Below are positions 50,997 through 60,129 of a stretch of DNA of 64,000 nt, piece after piece. The stretch covers positions 2,666,001-2,730,000 of the forward strand of contig NZ_CP040128.1 in the NCBI RefSeq assembly GCF_007874125.1. Reading direction: 5' to 3'. The position numbers and the translations under genes were made by a program. The stretch comes from Noviherbaspirillum sp. UKPF54. GTDB taxonomy: Bacteria; Pseudomonadota; Gammaproteobacteria; Burkholderiales; Burkholderiaceae_D. The notes below the pieces were generated by a model. That model was not told where the DNA came from, did no database searches, and was given only the letters and a program-made list of their open reading frames with translations. Every line of letters begins with the position of its first letter. The stretch's first letter is position 1.

Positions 50997-51007
50997 CAAT
51001 TTAATTG
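50997..51007. promoter_or_regulatory. OhrR operator upstream of ohrR
   Basis: Palindrome CAATTTAATTG, preceded by ACACG. The same 11-mer occurs in the ohr promoter at 51536-51546. This matches the AT-rich palindromes bound by OhrR and implies autoregulation. Confidence 0.8.
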
Positions 51008-51034
51008 ATTATCCCACGCCGACTTCAGAATTCC

Positions 51035-51490
51035 ATGTCCAAATCCCCTACGACCGACCCGCTGGCGCTGGATAACCAGTTCTGCTTCGCGCTGTATTCC
51101 GCGTCGCTGGCGATGACGAAAACCTACAAGCCCTTCCTCGACAAGCTCGGCCTTACCTATCCGCAATACCTGGTAATGCTGGTGTTGTGGCAACAGGACG
51201 ATATCCTGGTGAAATCCATCGGCGAAAAGCTGTTTCTCGACTCGGGCACGCTCACCCCACTGCTCAAGCGGCTGGAAGCTTCCTCGCTGATCGCACGTAC
51301 GCGCGACGAAGCGGACGAGCGCCAGGTCAGGATCACGCTGACCAAGGAAGGCCGCGCGCTCAAGAAGAAAGCGCAGTCCATTCCGCACCAGGTGCTGTGC
51401 GCAAGCGGCCAATCGCTCGATGCGCTGGAAAAGCTGCGCGAGCAATTGTCGGCCATCCGCAACGACCTCACCCGTGGCAACGGCGGCTAG
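51035..51490 (+). CDS. ohrR: organic-hydroperoxide-sensing MarR-family repressor
   Basis: 151 residues from the ATG at 51035; a TTG ten codons upstream lies in the operator and is unlikely. The peroxide-sensing cysteine is C17 in LDNQFCFALYSASLAMTKTYKPFLDKLGLTYPQYLVMLVLW, the exact OhrR context. The winged helix follows (SIGEKLFLDSGTLTPLLKRLEASSLIARTRDEADERQVRITLTKEG). Oxidation of the cysteine by organic peroxides releases DNA and induces ohr. Identical operator palindromes precede ohrR and ohr, so it controls both. Confidence 0.94.
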   Translation: MSKSPTTDPLALDNQFCFALYSASLAMTKTYKPFLDKLGLTYPQYLVMLVLWQQDDILVKSIGEKLFLDSGTLTPLLKRLEASSLIARTRDEADERQVRITLTKEGRALKKKAQSIPHQVLCASGQSLDALEKLREQLSAIRNDLTRGNGG

Positions 51491-51528
51491 CCGCCGCCCG
51501 CGGCACGCCCATCTCCCGGCCACTTAAC

Positions 51529-51557
51529 TTGCACACAATTTAATTGCGTGTTATATT
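51529..51557 (+). promoter_or_regulatory. ohr promoter with OhrR operator in its spacer
   Basis: TTGCAC (51529-51534), 17-base spacer, TATATT (51552-51557). The palindrome CAATTTAATTG (51536-51546) fills the spacer, so OhrR binding would block RNA polymerase directly. Confidence 0.82.
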
Positions 51558-51607
51558 TAATTCCAACAGTAGCCCATCCTTGCCAACCACCACTAAAGGA
51601 GAACTTC

Positions 51608-52027
51608 ATGCAGATCCTGTACAAGGCACAAGCAACCGCATCCGGCGGCCGTGACGGACGCGCCGTCAGCAGCGACAACAAGCTCGACGTCAAGCTGAGC
51701 ATGCCGAAAGAACTCGGCGGTCCTGGCGGAGAAGGCACCAATCCGGAGCAATTGTTCGCCGCCGGCTATTCCGCCTGCTTCCTGTCCGCGCTGAAGTTCG
51801 TCGCGATGCATGCCAAGGTGGCGCTGCCGGCCGACGCCTCCGTCACCGCCAACATCGGTATCGGCCCGAACGGCAATGGCGGGTTTGGCCTTTCCGGCGC
51901 GCTGCGCGTGAGCATTCCTGGTCTGGAACGCGAAACGGCGCAAGCCCTGGTCAGCAAGGCGCATGAAGTCTGCCCGTACTCGAACGCGACGCGCGGCAAT
52001 ATCGAGGTCGACGTAGCGCTGGCCTGA
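51608..52027 (+). CDS. ohr: organic hydroperoxide resistance protein (thiol peroxidase)
   Basis: 139 residues from the ATG at 51608 (AAAGGAGAACTTC before it). The two redox cysteines are C57 in [14 protein letters not shown] and C122 in [13 protein letters not shown]. Ohr is a dimeric lipoamide-dependent thiol peroxidase that reduces organic hydroperoxides, especially those from fatty acids. It lies directly downstream of its regulator ohrR and has its own OhrR-controlled promoter. Confidence 0.96.
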   Translation: MQILYKAQATASGGRDGRAVSSDNKLDVKLSMPKELGGPGGEGTNPEQLFAAGYSACFLSALKFVAMHAKVALPADASVTANIGIGPNGNGGFGLSGALRVSIPGLERETAQALVSKAHEVCPYSNATRGNIEVDVALA

Positions 52028-52168
52028 GCGTCGTAAAGGCTCTCGCCCATCGCAGCCTTGCATATTGCAAAATCAGCGTAACTGGGCAATATCCCCTCGC
52101 AGCGCCATCGGTCAGCAAGACGGTGGCGCAGCTTTCGTTAGAGCAAAGACAATCGTTTCGCACCTTGT

Positions 52169-52198
52169 CTTGAAAAAAACCTACCCCGCCCATATACT
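52169..52198 (+). promoter_or_regulatory. overlapping sigma32 and sigma70 promoters of groESL
   Basis: Heat-shock elements CTTGAAA (52169-52175) and CCCATATA (52189-52196) are separated by 13 bases. The same DNA also reads as sigma70 TTGAAA (52170-52175), 17 bases, TATACT (52193-52198). The CIRCE operator starts at the last base. Confidence 0.85.
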
Positions 52199-52224
52199 TA
52201 GCACTCGTTAGGGGAGAGTGCTAA
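52198..52224. promoter_or_regulatory. CIRCE operator (HrcA binding site)
   Basis: Perfect consensus arms TTAGCACTC (52198-52206) and GAGTGCTAA (52216-52224) with the canonical 9-base spacer, covering the transcription start of groESL. Confidence 0.97.
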
Positions 52225-52303
52225 CAACTTCCCTGGCTTTCCGAATTTCTCATCCGCGGCCCTGCCGCAATAAACATAACCAATTGATTATTAAGGAGTT
52301 TGT

Positions 52304-52594
52304 ATGAACCTTCGTCCATTGCACGATCGCGTCATCGTCAAGCGCCTCGACCAGGAAACCAAGACTGCGTCCGGCATCGTTCTCCCGGAAGCCGCTGCGG
52401 AAAAGCCGGATCAGGGCAAAGTGCTCGCAGTCGGTAACGGCAAGATTCTGGAAGATGGCAAGGTCCGCCCGCTGGACGTGAAAGTCGGCGATGTCGTGCT
52501 GTTCGGCAAGTACTCCGGCCAGACCGTGAAGGTCGAAGGCGAAGAAGTGCTGGTGATGCGCGAAGAAGACATCATGGCAATCGTCCAGAAGTAA
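52304..52594 (+). CDS. groES: co-chaperonin GroES
   Basis: 96 residues, standard length. [47 protein letters not shown] contains the mobile loop (about 17-35) that docks on GroEL; the C-terminal [20 protein letters not shown] completes the beta-barrel. The heptameric lid closes the GroEL folding chamber. AAGGAGTT precedes the ATG. First gene of the operon controlled by CIRCE and sigma32; 38 bases separate it from groEL. Confidence 0.98.
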   Translation: MNLRPLHDRVIVKRLDQETKTASGIVLPEAAAEKPDQGKVLAVGNGKILEDGKVRPLDVKVGDVVLFGKYSGQTVKVEGEEVLVMREEDIMAIVQK

Positions 52595-52620
52595 TACAGA
52601 TATACCTATCTAATAAATAA

Positions 52621-54282
<1,662 letters not shown>

Positions 54283-54312
54283 TGCCTGCCTGAAGCTACG
54301 CTTTTTGCTAAA

Positions 54313-54347
54313 AAGCCCGCAAGGTTTGCGCCTTGCGGGCTTTTTTC
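54313..54347 (+). terminator. intrinsic terminator of groESL
   Basis: Stem AAGCCCGCAAGG / CCTTGCGGGCTT (54313-54324 and 54331-54342) with loop TTTGCG and a trailing T-run. Confidence 0.93.
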
Positions 54348-54756
54348 TTGTTCTCGGGTGTTATTACGCTGATGGCCCAAAACCATAAAAATCAGTAACT
54401 TAGACAACATTTGCTGCGTCGCAGCACAAGAATTAGCAGCCGCGTAATCTGATGTCGCCCTCATCAGTTTGTACAGAAATCCCGACGACTATCGTCCAAG
54501 TAAGCGGTATTAGAAGGTATTAACTGATTTAGTAAATGCTGAAATTTATAGCAGAGAAGCCTACCAGAGCCTGCAGGAAATACGTAAGTGCGCCCCGCGT
54601 TCAGAGAATCTATTCTTCATCATTTCTAAAATACCGTCTTTTGCCGCATCGCACCAACAAACCCGCTTCCTCTGCGATTCCTCAAACATCTCTCCACGGC
54701 CAGACCTACTGTGTCAGCATGACTCATATCGTGACTTTGAATTTGAGGTAATTGTC
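54348..54756. other. non-coding start of the AT-rich island
   Basis: About 410 bases with clearly lower GC than groEL. Open frames here show no coding features and no integrase, tRNA or direct repeat was recognised that would mark an insertion end. A GAGGTAATTGTC Shine-Dalgarno region ends it. Confidence 0.35.
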
Positions 54757-54939
54757 ATGAGCAAAGGAACTGGCAAAGGCGGAAGCACCGGCACCAAAAC
54801 CAGTGGCGGAAGCAAGGACAGCGGTCAACAGCTAACCGGGTACCCGGGAGGGAACTGGCCAAGCAAAACAGGCAGCCGTTCGGGCACAGGACGAGGAAAC
54901 GCCCCGCCGAAACCCGGGGCGGGCCCCAAGAAGCAATAA
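54757..54939 (+). CDS. small glycine/lysine/serine-rich basic protein
   Basis: 60 residues, almost entirely low complexity (MSKGTGKGGSTGTKTSGGSKDSGQ...PPKPGAGPKKQ), rich in Gly, Lys, Ser and Thr, with no hydrophobic core, so probably disordered. GAGG lies 8 bases before the ATG. The composition looks deliberate rather than random, and short proteins of this kind occur as single genes in island regions, but I do not recognise a family. Could be spurious. Confidence 0.45.
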   Translation: MSKGTGKGGSTGTKTSGGSKDSGQQLTGYPGGNWPSKTGSRSGTGRGNAPPKPGAGPKKQ

Positions 54940-55007
54940 TTGGCTTCACTGGCCAAGAGTCTGTTAAGTACAGACTGGCCCTGGAACCTCATGTGGTTGC
55001 GGTTCGC

Positions 55008-55343
55008 TCAAGTATCCGCGACGAGCCAGCGGCCCTTCGCAATCTGTCTTTCCACCCGAAGCTTGTACGCTTCCGGCGACGGAGGGGTTTTGCGACGATG
55101 GCGACGGGAGTTACAAAAGTAGCACGCAGCGACAATATTGGGGCGTGCGTTACTCCCACCATCTTGCCGTGCAGTTAGGTGTTCTGCAGTCGCTTGCGAA
55201 AGGCGAGTTTCGTTCGGAGACAACCGGTACTGGGAAGCAAATTGGTCAGGGATGTTGAGCCAAGTGGGCACGTGACAGTAATAGCAGCGGCCGCCTTGGC
55301 AGGTGTGGGCAATAGAACGGGAACGACTCAGAGAATTGGGCAT
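55008..55343 (-). CDS. HNH endonuclease
   Basis: 111 residues from the ATG at 55343, chosen because GGAG lies 7 bases upstream; in-frame ATGs at 55355 and 55409 are alternatives. The zinc-binding pairs CYYC (C20, C23) and CYFC (C74, C77) frame the HNH core AEHLTARQDGGSNARPNIVAACYFCNSRRH, with H55 as catalytic histidine, N69 and H82. It is a small stand-alone HNH nuclease. Such genes occur in phages, group I introns and restriction systems; none of those contexts is visible, so its role in this defence-rich region is open. Confidence 0.8.
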   Translation of the reverse strand: MPNSLSRSRSIAHTCQGGRCYYCHVPTWLNIPDQFASQYRLSPNETRLSQATAEHLTARQDGGSNARPNIVAACYFCNSRRHRRKTPPSPEAYKLRVERQIAKGRWLVADT

Positions 55344-55679
55344 AAGAGGCTCCATAGGAAAATGAAACCCCGCTCGCCCTGAGAGCATCACGGGTACCAA
55401 TCGAGTCACTCGTATTGGCCCATCAAGCGCTCTAAAGAGCCGCTCGCGGTAATTTTGGCTTATTCCCCGATTGGAGGCAAGCTAGTTGAGAACTCGGAAA
55501 GTCAGTTTCGCTAAGTCGAAGATTAACTTAAGTGTTTGACGTTAAAAGGTTTTCGGTAAAGATTGTGAAAATTAAAAGTTATGCCGAAACCAGATGTCCC
55601 CTCCTATCGCTTAAGAGACAACAACCACAAGTGCCTATATGTAACGTCGCAATATCGCGATTAATACTGAAAGGACACT
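55344..55679. other. AT-rich non-coding spacer
   Basis: 336 bases between the divergent HNH and GNAT-like genes. No clear promoter hexamer pair; TTGACG at about 55537 lacks a good -10. A Shine-Dalgarno AAGGA precedes the next gene. Confidence 0.35.
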
Positions 55680-56120
55680 ATGCTCGAAAGCCTCTCCGGC
55701 CTTTTTGGCACAAAAACGAAGGAAGCAAAACTGGCATTGCGCCAAATTCCTCCAGGCGAATCATTGGAGTGTGACAGAAACGAAATGCCTCTGGGGACGC
55801 AGAAGCGTTACGGCGAACTTGCATTCTTTTTTCCTGGCAAAGACCCGATTGCCTATGCGCAAAATTGCACTGAAAGTGCCGACCACCCGTCGCGATTTAT
55901 CATTTATCACTTTGCAGTACGCCCCGCCGAGCTGTGCCGAATTGGTATTGGAACAAAGTGCATCAAGCTACTAAAGGAACATTTGGGCGCAGGTGGCTTC
56001 ACAGAAATTCTTTTTCAAGAGCAATACGGCCAAGAGGCGCATAAAGCATTCTTTGCGAAAATCGGTTGCACTTTTGTCGACTCAGAACCAAACCAAACAG
56101 GTTGGCTGCTTCCGCTGTAA
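55680..56120 (+). CDS. GNAT-like acetyltransferase domain protein
   Basis: 146 residues. RIGIGTKCIKLLKEHL (87-102) fits the acetyl-CoA binding motif A of GNAT enzymes (R/Q-x-x-G-x-G/A followed by a helix), and the later FQEQYGQEAHKAFFAKIGCTFVDSE fits motif B with the usual phenylalanine-glycine stretch near the end. The N-terminal third is unlike standard GNATs. AAGGA lies 5 bases from the ATG. Lower GC than chromosomal neighbours. Substrate unknown; it is a separate gene, not obviously coupled to the MNT/HEPN pair downstream. Confidence 0.55.
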   Translation: MLESLSGLFGTKTKEAKLALRQIPPGESLECDRNEMPLGTQKRYGELAFFFPGKDPIAYAQNCTESADHPSRFIIYHFAVRPAELCRIGIGTKCIKLLKEHLGAGGFTEILFQEQYGQEAHKAFFAKIGCTFVDSEPNQTGWLLPL

Positions 56121-56237
56121 TTCAAAGTTCGCCAACCGGCGAGCTTTTCTTTCATCCCGATTACCATTCGTCTCCCCCTTACCAAACTTCCTCCGGCGAA
56201 GCGTAGCAAATCAATTGCCTTGGACCTTGCAAATTTA

Positions 56238-56325
56238 AATCCCTATTTTGGGTATTTTAATCCCCAATTTGAGGATTTAACAAATAATCCCTATAATGGG
56301 TATTCAAAGACCTAATTTGGGGATT
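56238..56325. promoter_or_regulatory. four-site palindromic operator array (48-base tandem duplication)
   Basis: Sites of 19 bases start at 56238, 56259, 56286 and 56307. Site 1 AATCCCTATTTTGGGTATT is nearly identical to site 3 AATCCCTATAATGGGTATT, and site 2 AATCCCCAATTTGAGGATT resembles site 4, ending TTTGGGGATT. Within each pair the spacing is 21 bases, and the pair is repeated at 48. The sites cover the -35, -10 and ribosome-binding region of the MNT gene. Confidence 0.85.
56269..56297 (+). promoter_or_regulatory. promoter of the MNT/HEPN operon
   Basis: TTGAGG (56269-56274), 17-base spacer, consensus TATAAT (56292-56297). The predicted start site at about 56304 leaves a leader of about 25 bases before the GTG start codon. 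Confidence 0.8.
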
Positions 56326-56328
56326 AAC

Positions 56329-56904
56329 GTGAGTATTGCCGATTGCTTGTTTCCGCCGCCGGTTCAAAACATCCTTCGAGTTGTCTATGCGACACCGGAC
56401 AAGTCGTTCATGCTAAAGGACCTCATTGAACGGGCGGGCACTGGTCGAGGTAATGGCCAACGGCACGTCGAACTCTTACTTGCGGCCGGCGTCCTCAAAG
56501 AAGGCCCTCGACAAGGGCGCCAACGAACTATTAGCGCAAATACAAAATTTCCACTTTATCCCGAACTTCAAAGCATCTGTCGAAAGTCCTTTGGCCTTAT
56601 TGAGCCGATTCGTGACGCGCTCAGACCGTTTGAGGAAGAGATTGGAGAGGCTTTCGTTTTCGGCTCTGTGGCAAGGGGAGCAGACACGCATCAAAGCGAT
56701 ATTGATTTGATGGTAGTGGGCACGGCGCCCATGATGGAAGTAATGGAGACATTGGCGAAGGCAGAGGAGGTATTGGGGCGTCCAGTGCATTTGAACATGT
56801 ATACTCCCGAAGAATGGGCCGACTTGAGGGTTCATGACCCTGTCGTTAGCCATATCTCCACCGACTCCATCGTGAGGATTCTCCCTAATGCCGAGACCGC
56901 TTGA
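56329..56904 (+). CDS. winged-helix MNT-type nucleotidyltransferase (probable antitoxin of an MNT/HEPN pair)
   Basis: 191 residues from the GTG at 56329, which has GGGGA 5 bases upstream; an in-frame ATG at 56296 is rejected because it lies inside the -10 box. Residues 10-70 form a winged-helix domain (NILRVVYATPDKSFMLKDLIERAGTGRGNGQRHVELLLAAGVLKEG). The nucleotidyltransferase core has GSVARG (112-117) and D124-x-D126; the usual third acidic position is N156 (VHLNMY). MNT proteins AMPylate and neutralise their HEPN partners. The fused DNA-binding domain probably binds the operator array in front of the gene. It overlaps the HEPN gene by 17 bases. Confidence 0.85.
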   Translation: MSIADCLFPPPVQNILRVVYATPDKSFMLKDLIERAGTGRGNGQRHVELLLAAGVLKEGPRQGRQRTISANTKFPLYPELQSICRKSFGLIEPIRDALRPFEEEIGEAFVFGSVARGADTHQSDIDLMVVGTAPMMEVMETLAKAEEVLGRPVHLNMYTPEEWADLRVHDPVVSHISTDSIVRILPNAETA

Positions 56905-57334
56905 ATACGACAACCTAATCAACATAAACGCGTTTGCTGAAAAGCCCGCAACACCAGGTGCCTTAGAGGCATATCTGCGGAATGCCCAAAGCTATCTAGC
57001 TGCCGCCAAGCTTCTCGACCCTGCAGTCGCCGCAATGCCCGTGTTCTCCACTGCCTATGAGGGTTTTTTCCAACTAGTTCAGGCAGTGTTCGAATTCTAC
57101 GAGGTTCGCACAAAGGATTCCGGACGCAATCTGGCCATTCAGCGTGTATGCAAGGACCTAGGGATGAACACTGCTGAGCAGGCCCTAGTGGCGAAGGCCC
57201 ATGAGCGTCGAAACGATACATCGTATCGTTCGCCCTTTCCGCCAGTATCCAAGGCAGAAGCACAAAGCTTGGTAGCAATCCTCGATAAGTACGTTCCCGT
57301 CGCCTATAAACTGGTGAACGTACCTTATCCCTGA
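56888..57334 (+). CDS. HEPN-domain protein (probable toxin of the MNT/HEPN pair)
   Basis: 148 residues, all helical. The N-terminal helices (ALEAYLRNAQSYLAAAKLLDP...VFSTAYEGFFQLVQAVFEFYEVR) and the motif RRNDTSY (107-113) fit HEPN domains. The canonical Rx4-6H RNase motif here has tyrosine (Y113) instead of histidine, so RNase activity is uncertain, though the tyrosine could be the AMPylation target. Overlap with the MNT gene and shared promoter indicate one toxin-antitoxin operon. It ends 56 bases from the converging PIN-like gene. Confidence 0.78.
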   Translation: MPRPLEYDNLININAFAEKPATPGALEAYLRNAQSYLAAAKLLDPAVAAMPVFSTAYEGFFQLVQAVFEFYEVRTKDSGRNLAIQRVCKDLGMNTAEQALVAKAHERRNDTSYRSPFPPVSKAEAQSLVAILDKYVPVAYKLVNVPYP

Positions 57335-57390
57335 TAAGCCCAAGGAACATACGTAACCAGTACATTAGGACCAACGAGAAATTGGCCAAA

Positions 57391-58578
57391 TCAAGCAGCT
57401 CTGAGCTTCGTGTCAATAACCCCGATAACGTCTTTCAATTTACCAACCACAGTGGCCCCTTTCTTATTTAAGTTGCTTGCAATAATCGGGGCCATGTAAG
57501 AATCGGTCCTAAAAACATCCACATAAGGTGAATACATGGCGTGGATGGTATCGACAAAATCGCTAGGTTTCGGAACTCGCGGTTTCATCGCGAAAGAGTT
57601 CCACGCCGAAGTAACAAGGCTCTTGATACATACGGTGATGCCTGGCGCATACCGAGCAAATGTATCAAGGTCATTATCGGTTTCGTTGTCACTTGCCTTG
57701 GAAAACTGGCGGGCTATTCTATTAAGGATGCTAGCCTGCATCTCAAGCTTCGCGCGGGCGTCAAGGCCTGGAGGTACTCCAGATGTATCTCCGACCCGCT
57801 CCCAGACTTTACGGAAGTTCAAGGCAGCCTCGGTTGCATTGCTCAATGTCGCGCACACGTTCTGGCTTGGTGCCCGAAGCCAATCGATGACAGGACTTAA
57901 CGCCTCAGAATGATTATGGAACCAGCGAATCATCCAGCGCGGGTCGCGTAGGCTTGAAAGAAACGCTTCATCCGCTTCAGCGGCGCTTGCGCGGCCAAGG
58001 ACATAATCTGAAAGCACTTTGGCGTCAGCCGGCCGCATTGGATACAACTTCATCATCTCTTTCAATCCCGCAGATTGTTGCTCTGAAAGCGTATCCAAAG
58101 TCTTTGCGCGTGGCTTCCCATCCTTAAAATGAGCACGCATTTGCTGTCGACGGAGTGCGCGGTTGGCGCCCAATTCCTTGAGTTGCACACCAATGGACTT
58201 AATGTTGTCGGCCCACGATACCGGGGACATCAAATCTGTTAGTTCAGGGAACCATTCTCCGTTGTCTGAGAAGGGAACGACCGAGCCGGAGCCTCCCATT
58301 GCCTCAAGTTCCTTCTGAAGAAGCAAATCGAAAGAAATAAGCGTCTTAGTGCCGCACAGTTGGAACAGTAACTCCGCTCGGCGCTCTGCTGCCTCCGTGT
58401 GCTCCGCACGTAACGGCGACATTTCGATGATGTGAGCAGCCGAGTACCGAAAATCAACCTCCCCGGAACGCGCCCATCCAGCTAATCGCTCGCGAATTGC
58501 TGCAAGCTCGACGCTTTCCTTGCCTGGGTCTGAGAGTACGGAAAAATCGCTACTGTCCAGATACACCCGTAATGCCAC
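57391..58578 (-). CDS. PIN-like domain protein in the CBASS gene run
   Basis: 395 residues, starting at a GTG (58578) with GGGAG six bases upstream. The start VYLDSSDFSVLSD resembles the first strand and acidic loop of PIN nucleases (D8, D11), and near the end DFVDTIHAMYSPYVDVFRTDSYMAPII supplies the expected later acids (D343, D354, D359) and the TDxYM pattern. The middle 300 residues are helical and unassigned. It follows the CD-NTase gene by 105 bases on the same strand. Whether it is an RNase effector, a regulator or an unrelated passenger cannot be told. Assignment to the PIN fold is by motif only. Confidence 0.6.
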   Translation of the reverse strand: MALRVYLDSSDFSVLSDPGKESVELAAIRERLAGWARSGEVDFRYSAAHIIEMSPLRAEHTEAAERRAELLFQLCGTKTLISFDLLLQKELEAMGGSGSVVPFSDNGEWFPELTDLMSPVSWADNIKSIGVQLKELGANRALRRQQMRAHFKDGKPRAKTLDTLSEQQSAGLKEMMKLYPMRPADAKVLSDYVLGRASAAEADEAFLSSLRDPRWMIRWFHNHSEALSPVIDWLRAPSQNVCATLSNATEAALNFRKVWERVGDTSGVPPGLDARAKLEMQASILNRIARQFSKASDNETDNDLDTFARYAPGITVCIKSLVTSAWNSFAMKPRVPKPSDFVDTIHAMYSPYVDVFRTDSYMAPIIASNLNKKGATVVGKLKDVIGVIDTKLRAA

Positions 58579-58683
58579 TTCTGGCTCCCTTCGCTTTTAC
58601 TTTTGCACTTGCTCCTTAATGGAGATTGAAAACGTTGCTGAAGGCCAATGCAATGGCCATGCACCGTGAGTTGGTTAGAAGAC

Positions 58684-60129
58684 TCATTCAATGACCACAT
58701 AAAACGGCTGGGACTGCCCCAGTAATCGGTTGTCGCTCTTTCTAACCACAAACGCCTCGACGAAGTGCACTCCGCGGAACGCCAAGTGCTCCATGCGGCT
58801 AGCCCCGGAGTCGGAGTCATAAAAATCCCCGCGCAGCTCCCCCGCATTGTAGGCGGCTGTGTCGGTATTAGTGACACGCCATTTAACAGTGTAGTCTGGC
58901 GGGAAAGGCACTCCCATCGAGCTCTTGGCCGTAAACTTTATCCATTGGTCGGGCTGAAGTGGGGCAAGCGAGGCGACTTGGCGAATACGACTTCCTCCCG
59001 GGCTGGCATACAGCTCTGCGCTCACATTTACCGTGACCCTCGTCTCCGCGAAACGCCACTTTGGACGCTTAACGTAGGGAAGCTTGACTAGCTTTGCGGG
59101 CACTGCTTGGGCACCAAGAGCTTTGACACGCTCGACCAAATCACTGAAATATCCCCGGGAGACCAGAGCGCCTTCAGCCTTCGCGACGGATTCGCTAACA
59201 CGTGCTGCCTCTTTGGCTTCGCCAACAGCGAATTTATCGCCAAAAACGCGCTGCCACTTGCCAATACTCTCGTCGCGGTCTTCCTCGTCGTAGGCTTCAT
59301 CAATCCAGCCGCGATATAGATTGATTTTGTCGCGGAAGTTGGAGTACTGCGTCTCAGTCCAGCCGCTGCTTTGATTTTCCGACCAGAGTTTTGGGTTGCG
59401 GACCATGGGCACAGTGGGGCGTGCCTGCAACCAGTCATCCAGCCGGCCGACGAGAGTTTTCAGTGTGGTGGGCAAGTCGGCGAACGCCGCCGAATCCTTG
59501 TCGTGGTCATAGACCTGGTAGCCCAGCAAGGTCGTGAACAGGAAGGAGGGACAGGTAAAATTACCTTTGATGTCGCGCATGTACTTCAACAGCCGGGTTA
59601 CCTTCTTTAAGTCATTGCCACCAGCAATGTTGTTTTTGTCGATGACCCACTGCGTGTACTCCGTCGGTGCCGAAGCTTCGAAAGTGCCGGACTCGCCCGC
59701 ATTACGGTTGCATACCTCGAATTGCCCTTGGTACTGCCGGTCGACCACGCAGGGAGCGATATCAATACGGCGAACCCCGGCATATTCAATCGTGACGCAG
59801 TGGGAGTAGCGGCGTAACTTGTCCTTATAGGTGCTGTTGCTCTCCAACGCGGTTGCGAGTTTGTTGACGTAATCCTTTGGCGTCCAGCCATCTTTCGGCT
59901 TTACAAAGACCAACAGGTCAGCATCGAACTCTTTGTCCGGAAGAGGCTTGATGATGGTCTGGTGAGCCCATGAGCCCTGTGGAGCGAAACGTAGGATTTC
60001 AGCACCCCAGTCACTTTCCTTGACTGCCGTCTTCACTGCTTCAATACTGTTTTCCAACTGCTCAATCCTGGTAGCGTTCAGATTGACGTGCTCGTCCAGG
60101 AATGTCTTGAAATGTTCATGCAACTTCAT
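58684..60129 (-). CDS. CBASS CD-NTase (SMODS domain) with C-terminal AGS-C-like sensor domain
   Basis: 481 residues. Nucleotidyltransferase active site: G52-S53 in QGSWAHQT, D69 and D71 in DKEFDADLLVF, third acid D123 in RRIDIAPCVV, so it should be catalytic. An OAS-like helical domain follows (KKVTRLLKYMRDIKGNFTCPSFLFTTLLGYQVY). Residues about 352-481 form a beta-rich C-terminal domain (WRFAETRVTVNVSAEL...SSMGVPFPPDYTVKWRVTNTD...GVHFVEAFVVRKS) matching the AGS-C sensor domain of SMODS proteins. It makes a cyclic oligonucleotide on phage infection that opens the effector. ATG overlaps the effector stop (ATGA), with AAGGAG before it. Confidence 0.9.
   Translation of the reverse strand: MKLHEHFKTFLDEHVNLNATRIEQLENSIEAVKTAVKESDWGAEILRFAPQGSWAHQTIIKPLPDKEFDADLLVFVKPKDGWTPKDYVNKLATALESNSTYKDKLRRYSHCVTIEYAGVRRIDIAPCVVDRQYQGQFEVCNRNAGESGTFEASAPTEYTQWVIDKNNIAGGNDLKKVTRLLKYMRDIKGNFTCPSFLFTTLLGYQVYDHDKDSAAFADLPTTLKTLVGRLDDWLQARPTVPMVRNPKLWSENQSSGWTETQYSNFRDKINLYRGWIDEAYDEEDRDESIGKWQRVFGDKFAVGEAKEAARVSESVAKAEGALVSRGYFSDLVERVKALGAQAVPAKLVKLPYVKRPKWRFAETRVTVNVSAELYASPGGSRIRQVASLAPLQPDQWIKFTAKSSMGVPFPPDYTVKWRVTNTDTAAYNAGELRGDFYDSDSGASRMEHLAFRGVHFVEAFVVRKSDNRLLGQSQPFYVVIE

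Noticed and set aside
56296..56328. ATG start for the MNT gene
   Set aside because: This ATG lies within the TATAAT box and would precede the transcription start; the GTG at 56329 has a ribosome-binding site.
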